Origin: Solirubrobacterales bacterium | GTDB taxonomy: Bacteria; Actinomycetota; Thermoleophilia; Solirubrobacterales; Solirubrobacteraceae | Assembly: GCA_013695395.1 (NCBI GenBank) | Contig: JACDAP010000146.1 | Coordinates: forward strand, 1 to 9,479 | DNA: 9,479 bases | Direction of reading: 5' to 3' | Part shown: positions 1 to 3,934 of the stretch, in pieces | How positions within the stretch are numbered: the first letter of the stretch is position 1 | How the letters are laid out: every line of letters begins with the position of its first letter | Program-made: the position numbers and the translations under genes | The notes under the pieces: model-generated | The model's database searches: none | What the model was told of the DNA's origin: nothing | What the model saw: only the letters and a program-made list of their open reading frames with translations

Positions 1-1071
1 GCGCAGATGGATCGCCCGGTCGTGGGCGAGGAACGCGTCGGCGATACCGGCGAGGTGCGCGCGGGCGTCCGCGTCGTCGATGACGATCGGCTCGTCGGAG
101 AGGTTCGCGCTCGTCATCACGAGCGCCTCGCCGGTCGCGGCGAGCAGCAGGTGGTGCACGGGGGTGTACGGAAGCATCACGCCGATCCACGCGCTCAGCG
201 GCGCGACCGCCGCGGCCAACGGCGCATCGTGCCGGCGCGCAGCCAGGACGACGGGGCGCGCGGGGCCGCGCAGGAGCGCGTCCTCCTCGGGGTGCAGGCG
301 CACGAGCCGCTCCGGCGCGCTCGTCATGATCGCGAACGGCTTGTCCACGCGGCGCTTCTTCTCCCGCAGCCGGGCGACCGCCACGGCGTCGCTCGCCAGG
401 CAGGCGAGGTGGTATCCGCCGAGCCCCTTGACCGCGAGGACGCCGCCGTCGCGGAGCACGTCGGCCGCATCGCCGATCGGCATAGAGAGCCGCGGCCCGC
501 AGTCGTGGCAGGCGATCGACTCCGCGTGGAAGCGCCGGTCCCGCGGATCCTCGTACTCCGCGCGGCAGGTCGAGCACATGGCGAAGCCGGCCATCGTGGT
601 CCGGGCCCGGTCGTAGGGCACGCCGCGCACCATCGTGTAGCGCGGTCCGCAATCGGTGCAGCTGATGAACGGGTGGGCGTGGCGCCGGTCGGTCCGGTCG
701 GCGAGCTCGCCCAAGCAGGCCTCACAGGTCGCCGCGTCCGCCGGCACGAACACGTCGCCGGCGCGCTGCGTGGACGCACCGATCGAGAAGCCGGTCTCTC
801 CGACGACGGCGATCGTGGCCTGCTGCAGCGACTCGAGCTGCGCCAGCGGGGGCGCCTCGGCGCTGAGCGCCGCCGTGAAGGCGTCGAGCTGCGCGCGCCC
901 CCCCTCGACCTCGACGACCACGCTGCCCCCGGCGTTCCGCACGTGCCCGGCCAGCGACTCGCGCCACGCCAGGGCGTGGACGAACGGCCGGAAGCCGACG
1001 CCCTGCACGACCCCGCGGATCTCCACGCGACGCCGCTCGGCCGAAGGCGCGTGCGTCGCGGGAGGCCCCAC
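1..1071 (-). CDS. hypF: HypF, carbamoyltransferase for [NiFe]-hydrogenase cyanide ligand synthesis (partial, C-terminus beyond left edge)
   Basis: HypF uses carbamoyl phosphate and ATP to carbamoylate the C-terminal Cys of HypE, the first step in making the CN ligands of the NiFe active-site iron; it acts in the cytoplasm. The visible 357 residues show the family's N-terminal order. An acylphosphatase domain (about 16-102) has GVVQGVGFRPF with catalytic Arg28 and Asn46. Two zinc fingers of form CxxC-x18-CxxC follow (C116/C119/C138/C141 and C166/C169/C188/C191). A YrdC-like domain begins near 200, with VKGLGGYHL at 214-222, DKPFAIM at 243-249 and TSANLSDEP at 320-328. The frame is open to base 1, so the rest of YrdC and the Kae1-like domain lie outside the window. 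I chose the GTG at 1071, which overlaps the preceding gene's stop by one base (TAGTG). A GTG at 1026, just before VEIRGVVQG, is an alternative. It is the last gene seen in the leftward operon, so its expression should follow that of the small membrane proteins. Confidence 0.96.
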   Translation of the reverse strand, partial: MGPPATHAPSAERRRVEIRGVVQGVGFRPFVHALAWRESLAGHVRNAGGSVVVEVEGGRAQLDAFTAALSAEAPPLAQLESLQQATIAVVGETGFSIGASTQRAGDVFVPADAATCEACLGELADRTDRRHAHPFISCTDCGPRYTMVRGVPYDRARTTMAGFAMCSTCRAEYEDPRDRRFHAESIACHDCGPRLSMPIGDAADVLRDGGVLAVKGLGGYHLACLASDAVAVARLREKKRRVDKPFAIMTSAPERLVRLHPEEDALLRGPARPVVLAARRHDAPLAAAVAPLSAWIGVMLPYTPVHHLLLAATGEALVMTSANLSDEPIVIDDADARAHLAGIADAFLAHDRAIHLR

Positions 1072-1319
1072 TAGCGAGCGGGCGCCTTCGCCGCCTCGTC
1101 GAGCGCGCCCGCGACCTGCTCCAGCGCGACGTTGATGTCCGTGAGCACCGGGCCGAGCTGCTCGGTCTGCTGCTCGATGGCGCGCACGCCGAAGGTCACG
1201 AGCCCGAGCGTCGCCGAGACCCGGCGCAGCGTCGCGGCGATGACGATCAGATAGGTCGCCAGCACGACGACCAGCAGCGCCACCTCGGCGAGCGTGGCCA
1301 CTATCAGGACTGTCCTCAT
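1071..1319 (-). CDS. Small single-pass membrane protein, 82 aa (fourth of four in a row)
   Basis: I do not recognise a named family. The protein has a hydrophobic helix at about residues 3-29 (MRTVLIVATLAEVALLVVVL and on to IVIAA). Then come a basic stop-transfer segment (TLRR) and a polar, probably amphipathic helical tail to residue 82 containing AIEQQTEQLGPVLTDINVAL. There is no signal peptidase site, Cys or His motif, so it is more likely an anchor or scaffold than an enzyme. The ATG at 1319 overlaps the upstream stop as ATGA and is preceded by GAGGAG six bases away. This fixes the start, although the same frame is open further upstream to about 1553. Its stop overlaps the hypF GTG. The tail resembles that of the 84-aa protein at 1860-2114 (T-E-x-L-x-x-V, then N and a later hydrophobic L/I/V series), suggesting that the set arose by duplication. 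By position it may be a membrane partner of the hydrogenase; that is inference. Confidence 0.8.
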   Translation of the reverse strand: MRTVLIVATLAEVALLVVVLATYLIVIAATLRRVSATLGLVTFGVRAIEQQTEQLGPVLTDINVALEQVAGALDEAAKAPAR

Positions 1320-1591
1320 GATGCGCTCCTCGTGTCGTGCGGGGTGGACGGCTTGAGCTCGTCGCGCAGCTCGACGCCGCGCTCCTTGGTGGTCTGCAGC
1401 AGGTAGGTGGTGGAGGTGTTCTGGGCGACGCGCTTGCCCATCGTCCAGACGCGGTCCACCGCGGGCTCGACGGCGTTGACGCTGCGCCGAAGGTGCTCGA
1501 GGAGCCCCCACACGACGAGGCAGACGACGAGCCCGACGGCGAGCGTGCCCCACCAGAGCGCATGCGTCGAGGCGGCCATGGTCATCGTCAT
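1316..1591 (-). CDS. Small single-pass membrane protein, 91 aa (third of four)
   Basis: The function is unknown. The N-terminus carries one hydrophobic segment at about residues 12-32 (ALWWGTLAVGLVVCLVVWGL), followed by LEHLRRSV and a polar, helix-prone tail containing VDRVWTMGKRVAQNTSTTYL at residues 45-64, ending in a charged Ser/Thr-rich stretch. The double Trp near the start of the segment is typical of a membrane interface. Three in-frame ATGs lie at the start (1591, 1585, 1579). I chose the first because it forms an ATGA overlap with the upstream stop and has GGGAG eight bases before it. The stop overlaps the ATG of the next gene in the same way. The NT and later T/TT pattern in the tail loosely matches the ANTEPL/LTN pattern of the 84-aa protein upstream. 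It sits inside a five-gene set leading into hypF and opposite the hydrogenase structural genes, so a hydrogenase-related membrane role is plausible but unproven. Confidence 0.8.
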   Translation of the reverse strand: MTMTMAASTHALWWGTLAVGLVVCLVVWGLLEHLRRSVNAVEPAVDRVWTMGKRVAQNTSTTYLLQTTKERGVELRDELKPSTPHDTRSAS

Positions 1592-1863
1592 CGTCGGACT
1601 CCCAGCTTGGTCAGCAGTGCGATCGCGAGGCCCGGGAGGGCGCCGCCGAGTGCGTGCGTGCGTGCGAGGTGGTCGACGCCGTCCAGGTGCGTGGCGATGC
1701 CGACACCGGCCTTCAGGGTGTGGCCCGCCTCGCGTTCGATCTCCTGGATCGGACGCAGCACGGCCTGCAGCATGTTCGCCACCAGCAGCAGCACGACGAC
1801 GCCGACGAGCAGGCCGATCACGCCGAGGATCCCTTCGGCGGTGGTGAGCGCGATGACGGTCAT
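1588..1863 (-). CDS. Small membrane protein, 91 aa (second of four)
   Basis: The function is unknown. A strongly hydrophobic helix spans about residues 9-30 (TAEGILGVIGLLVGVVVLLL). It is followed by a charged amphipathic part (RPIQEIEREAGHTLKAG at 37-53) and a second, weaker hydrophobic stretch at about 71-88 (ALGGALPGLAIALLTKLG), ending in basic VRR. It may therefore be a hairpin or lie partly in the membrane surface, unlike its three neighbours, which have one clear helix. The middle has several His residues (H48, H59, H65, H70), which could be incidental. The ATG at 1863 forms an ATGA overlap with the upstream stop. An extension of this frame to about 2205 is the antisense shadow of the preceding genes and is Arg/Pro-rich, so I rejected it. 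Its position within an unbroken coupled operon suggests that it forms a complex with the neighbouring small proteins. Confidence 0.8.
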   Translation of the reverse strand: MTVIALTTAEGILGVIGLLVGVVVLLLVANMLQAVLRPIQEIEREAGHTLKAGVGIATHLDGVDHLARTHALGGALPGLAIALLTKLGVRR

Positions 1864-2114
1864 GTCGCGCCGCCCGTGAGCAACCGGCGCACCCCGCGCG
1901 TGATGCGGTCGAGGTGGTGGTTGGTGAGCTTCACCGCGAAGAGCGGCTCGGTGTTCGCGCGGGCGCCGTCGAGGGCGGTGGTGATGTCGTCGGCCTGGCG
2001 GGTCACGTCCCGCGCGACGCTCGCGATGGCGAGGATGAGCATCGCCGCGACGACCACGACGATCGCACCGATCGCCCAGCCGAGGACCCAGTAGCCGGAG
2101 ATCGCGAGCGTCAT
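1860..2114 (-). CDS. Small single-pass membrane protein, 84 aa (first of four)
   Basis: I do not recognise a named family. Residues about 8-33 form a long hydrophobic helix (YWVLGWAIGAIVVVVAAMLI and on to LAIAS). It is followed by VARDVTRQADDITTAL and a tail with DGARANTEPLFAVKLTNHHL at residues 49-68, then DRITRGVRRLL. The tail is basic and looks amphipathic. No catalytic or metal motif is visible beyond the adjacent HH at 66-67. The ATG at 2114 overlaps the DUF1059-like gene's stop as ATGA, with a GAGAAGG stretch upstream as ribosome binding site. The tail pattern (NTEPL, V, TN, L, I) recurs loosely in the 82-aa and 91-aa proteins downstream. A membrane anchor or quinone-site scaffold for the divergently encoded hydrogenase is the most attractive role, but this is inferred from location only. 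Confidence 0.8.
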   Translation of the reverse strand: MTLAISGYWVLGWAIGAIVVVVAAMLILAIASVARDVTRQADDITTALDGARANTEPLFAVKLTNHHLDRITRGVRRLLTGGAT

Positions 2115-2305
2115 TGCGCCGCCTTCTCGGGCTCGTCGTAGATCTTCCCCCGGGCGAAGTTCGCGAGGGTCGTGGAGGCCGAGAGGTCGACGCCATGAGC
2201 CTCACGTGCGTGAGCGACCGCCTTGGCGAGCACCTCCTCCTCGGTCGAGCCGCTGACTTTCGCGTCGCAGACGACCCCTGCGTGCCGACATTCGAAGCTC
2301 TTCAT
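2111..2305 (-). CDS. DUF1059-type small protein, 64 aa
   Basis: The 64-residue sequence matches the layout I know for DUF1059 proteins. It starts MKSFECRHAGVVCDAKVSGS, with two Cys (C6, C13) and a His (H8), followed by a Thr/Glu helix start (STEEEVLAKAVAHA) and REAHGVDL. The biochemical role of this family is unknown to me; the Cys/His pairs could bind a metal. The ATG at 2305 is preceded by AGGGAG with a 4-nt spacer, the first good start after the divergent region. An upstream in-frame ATG at 2362 would add 19 residues with no family match. This is the first gene of the leftward operon and overlaps the next gene by ATGA. Standing divergently from the hydrogenase small subunit, it probably shares regulatory DNA with it. 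Confidence 0.82.
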   Translation of the reverse strand: MKSFECRHAGVVCDAKVSGSTEEEVLAKAVAHAREAHGVDLSASTTLANFARGKIYDEPEKAAQ

Positions 2306-2317
2306 TGCACTCCCTGG

Positions 2318-2348
2318 TTGACATGACGTCACGGTGACGGTGAAGATA
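2318..2348 (+). promoter_or_regulatory. Candidate sigma70-type promoter for the hydrogenase operon
   Basis: TTGACA at 2318-2323 is a perfect -35 consensus. The A/T-richer stretch at 2341-2349 (TGAAGATAG) could supply a poor -10 element (AAGATA at 2343-2348, about 19 bp spacing). The -35 match is clear; the -10 is not, so activator help or another sigma factor is possible. Transcription would begin near 2355, leaving a leader of about 45 nt before the ATG at 2400. Confidence 0.35.
2324..2331. promoter_or_regulatory. TGACGTCA palindrome, possible operator
   Basis: A perfect 8-bp palindrome directly abuts the TTGACA hexamer, inside the putative -35/-10 spacer. A bound dimeric regulator there would block or adjust the rightward promoter. 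A palindrome this short can occur by chance, and I see no second full copy; TGACGG at 2335-2340 is only a partial repeat of the half-site. Confidence 0.3.
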
Positions 2349-2382
2349 GGTGTACCAGACACACAGTCGTGCGTCTACGAGC

Positions 2383-2390
2383 AGGGGGAG
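2383..2390 (+). promoter_or_regulatory. Ribosome binding site of the hydrogenase small subunit
   Basis: AGGGGGAG lies nine bases before the ATG at 2400. It decides that start over an in-frame ATG at 2334, which has no comparable site and lies in the promoter region. Confidence 0.6.
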
Positions 2391-2399
2391 CGCGTCCTG

Positions 2400-3719
2400 A
2401 TGGCAAGTGCAACGCAGGCCGAGGCCGATGGTGAAGGACTGCAGACCGTCCCGAACGCCGGGGACGTCTTCGGGGACTTCACGCCGTACGGCGTCGGTGG
2501 CCTCGGCGGCAGCACGGACGGCCCGCTGGAGGAGGTCCACGTCTTCTGGCTGGCGGGGATGAGCTGCGACGGCTGCTCGGTCTCGGTCACCGGCGCGACG
2601 AACCCGTCGATCGAGGAGCTGCTCGCCGGCAGCATCCCCGGCCTGCCCCGGGTCGTGCTGCACCACCCCGTGCTCTCCGTCACCGCGGGAGCCGGTTTCA
2701 CGAAGATGTTCCGCAAGGCCGCGGACGGCACGCTCGGCCACCCGTACGTCGGGGTCATGGAGGGCTCGGTCCCCGACGACCAGATCCTGCCCGAGGGCTA
2801 CTGGTCGGCCATGGGAGGCGGCGGGTTCGATCCCGACTCGCCGGGGGACCAGCCCAACCGGGTGACCGACTGGGTCAAGCTCCTCGCCCCAGGCGCTGCG
2901 GCGATGGTCGCCATCGGCACCTGCGCGACCTGGGGCGGAATCCCCGCCGCCGCCGGCAACGTCACGGGCTCGATGAGCCTGACGGACTACCTCGGCCAGG
3001 ACTACCGCTCCACGCTCGGCGTCCCGGTGGTCAACGTCCCGGGCTGTGCGCCGGTCGGCGACAACTTCACCGAGGTCGTCGCGGGGCTGCTGCTCTTCCT
3101 CCAGGGCATCGGCCCGCTGCCCGAGCTCGACGAGCTCGGGCGCCCTGCCTGGCAGTTCAAGGAGACCGTCCACCGCCACTGCGCGCGCGCCGGCTACTAC
3201 GAGGAGGGCAGGTTCGCCGAGATGCCCGGCGACCAGGAGTGCCTCGTGGAGATCGGCTGCTGGGGCCCGGTCGTCCAGTGCAACATCACCGAGCGCGGTG
3301 CGATCAACCACATGGGTGGCTGCATGATCGCCGGCGGCGCCTGCATCGGCTGCACGATGCCCGGCTTCCCCGACAAGTTCTCACCCTTCTACAAGGCGCC
3401 GCCCGGATCGGCGGTCTCGGGCACGATCTCGCGCACGACCGGCGCCGGCATCCGGCGCTTGCGCCGCATGTCGCAGGCGAACCTCAACCGCTCGCCGCTG
3501 TGGGATCGCACCGGCGAGGTACCGACGCCCTACGGCCGCGGCATGAGCGGGCCGACGACGGTCGGCAAGGTCGAGGGCTTCTTCTACAAGCGCCTGCAGT
3601 ACCGCGGTTCGACCAACCTTGCCAAGGCCAACAAGACGCAGCCCATCCCCAAGAGCATGAACATCCTGGAGCAGGAGCGCGACCGCGCTGCCGCGACCCG
3701 GGGTCAGGAGACCACCTAG
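2400..3719 (+). CDS. [NiFe]-hydrogenase small subunit (actinobacterial high-affinity type, group 1h/1l-like)
   Basis: This 439-aa electron-transfer subunit carries FeS clusters that take electrons from the NiFe site in the large subunit. After a polar N-terminal extension of about 44 residues comes the core HVFWLAGMSCDGCS. The proximal cluster ligands are C56, C59, C175 (GTCATWGG) and C216 (VPGCAP). Distal ligands appear to be H258, C261, C281 and C287; medial ligands are C294, C315 and C318 (GACIGCTMPGFPDKF), with an extra C308. There are no supernumerary proximal Cys of the six-Cys O2-tolerant type. No twin-arginine signal or C-terminal membrane helix is seen, so the enzyme should face the cytoplasm. 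The GCWGPVV and IGCTMPGFPDKF segments resemble HhyS of group 1h as I recall it. That family has Asp in place of the second proximal Cys (CDGD), whereas here it is CDGC. The subgroup is therefore open: hhyS-like, or hylS of group 1l. About 120 residues follow the last Cys. Confidence 0.95.
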   Translation: MASATQAEADGEGLQTVPNAGDVFGDFTPYGVGGLGGSTDGPLEEVHVFWLAGMSCDGCSVSVTGATNPSIEELLAGSIPGLPRVVLHHPVLSVTAGAGFTKMFRKAADGTLGHPYVGVMEGSVPDDQILPEGYWSAMGGGGFDPDSPGDQPNRVTDWVKLLAPGAAAMVAIGTCATWGGIPAAAGNVTGSMSLTDYLGQDYRSTLGVPVVNVPGCAPVGDNFTEVVAGLLLFLQGIGPLPELDELGRPAWQFKETVHRHCARAGYYEEGRFAEMPGDQECLVEIGCWGPVVQCNITERGAINHMGGCMIAGGACIGCTMPGFPDKFSPFYKAPPGSAVSGTISRTTGAGIRRLRRMSQANLNRSPLWDRTGEVPTPYGRGMSGPTTVGKVEGFFYKRLQYRGSTNLAKANKTQPIPKSMNILEQERDRAAATRGQETT

Positions 3720-3721
3720 CC

Positions 3722-3931
3722 ATGTGCTTCAAGAACCTGCCGGTCGAGTTCGACGAGGACGGCAACGCCAGCCTCGTGCTCTACCCCGACGCCGAGGTCG
3801 CGGCGCAGCCGCGCACCCCGATCGAGGACAACCCCGAGAAGCTGCGCGAGCTCTTGGAGCGCAACGGATGGCTGCCGCCCGAGGACGCCCCGGCGCCCGG
3901 CCATCTGCGGCACGAGCCGGCGGGGATCTAG
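3722..3931 (+). CDS. Unnamed 69-aa protein between the hydrogenase subunits
   Basis: I do not recognise a named family. The sequence starts MCFKNLPVEFDEDGNASLVL, continues with a Pro/Asp-rich linker (YPDAEVAAQPRTPIEDNP), a short helix (EKLRELLERNGWLPP) and a Pro/His-rich tail. It is soluble and acidic, with a single Cys at residue 2. The ATG sits two bases after the small-subunit stop, with AGGAG eleven bases upstream. The stop is three bases before the large-subunit GTG. Such tight placement between two subunits of one heterodimer suggests a third subunit, small-subunit chaperone or assembly factor. The reading frame is continuous with a longer open frame reaching back to about 3239 inside the small-subunit gene. 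That extension is an Arg/His-rich shadow, so the true gene is easy to miss or mis-start. Confidence 0.82.
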   Translation: MCFKNLPVEFDEDGNASLVLYPDAEVAAQPRTPIEDNPEKLRELLERNGWLPPEDAPAPGHLRHEPAGI

Positions 3932-3934
3932 CCC

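Larger units (their letters stand above)
2306..2399. promoter_or_regulatory. Divergent intergenic region between the two operons
   Basis: This 94-bp segment is the only non-coding gap in the window and must hold the promoters or 5' leaders of both operons, unless either is read from further upstream. It is visibly less GC-rich than the flanking genes. It contains a TTGACA hexamer on the plus strand (2318-2323), a TGACGTCA palindrome (2324-2331), a small inverted repeat GTGT-5nt-ACAC (2350-2362), and ribosome binding sites at both edges (AGGGAG leftward at 2310-2315; AGGGGGAG rightward at 2383-2390). I see no clear -10 box for the leftward operon; TATCTT-like bases around 2342-2348 on the minus strand are only weak candidates. 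Confidence 0.7.

Noticed and set aside
1320..1553. N-terminal extension of the fourth small membrane protein
   Set aside because: Arg/Ala-rich shadow of the neighbouring gene; GAGGAG plus the ATGA overlap mark the start at 1319.
1864..2205. N-terminal extension of the second small membrane protein
   Set aside because: The extra residues are Arg/Pro-rich and antisense-like, and would overlap the previous gene completely. The ATGA junction at 1860-1863 marks the real start.
2334..2399. Upstream start for the small subunit adding 22 residues
   Set aside because: It would place coding sequence over the promoter-like bases and has no ribosome binding site. The ATG at 2400 has AGGGGGAG nine bases before it. 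The extension does not resemble a Tat signal.
2202..3311. Open frame of 369 codons on the minus strand overlapping the small subunit
   Set aside because: Low-complexity Ala/Arg/Asp/Val translation; antisense shadow of the hydrogenase small subunit.
2400..3719. Assignment to the six-cysteine O2-tolerant membrane-bound hydrogenases (group 1d type)
   Set aside because: The two extra Cys near the proximal cluster are absent (G58 and G180 at those places), and there is no Tat signal.
3239..3721. N-terminal extension of the 69-aa protein into the small-subunit gene
   Set aside because: The extension is Arg/His/Gly-rich shadow sequence. The ATG at 3722 fits the junction between the two subunits and has AGGAG upstream.
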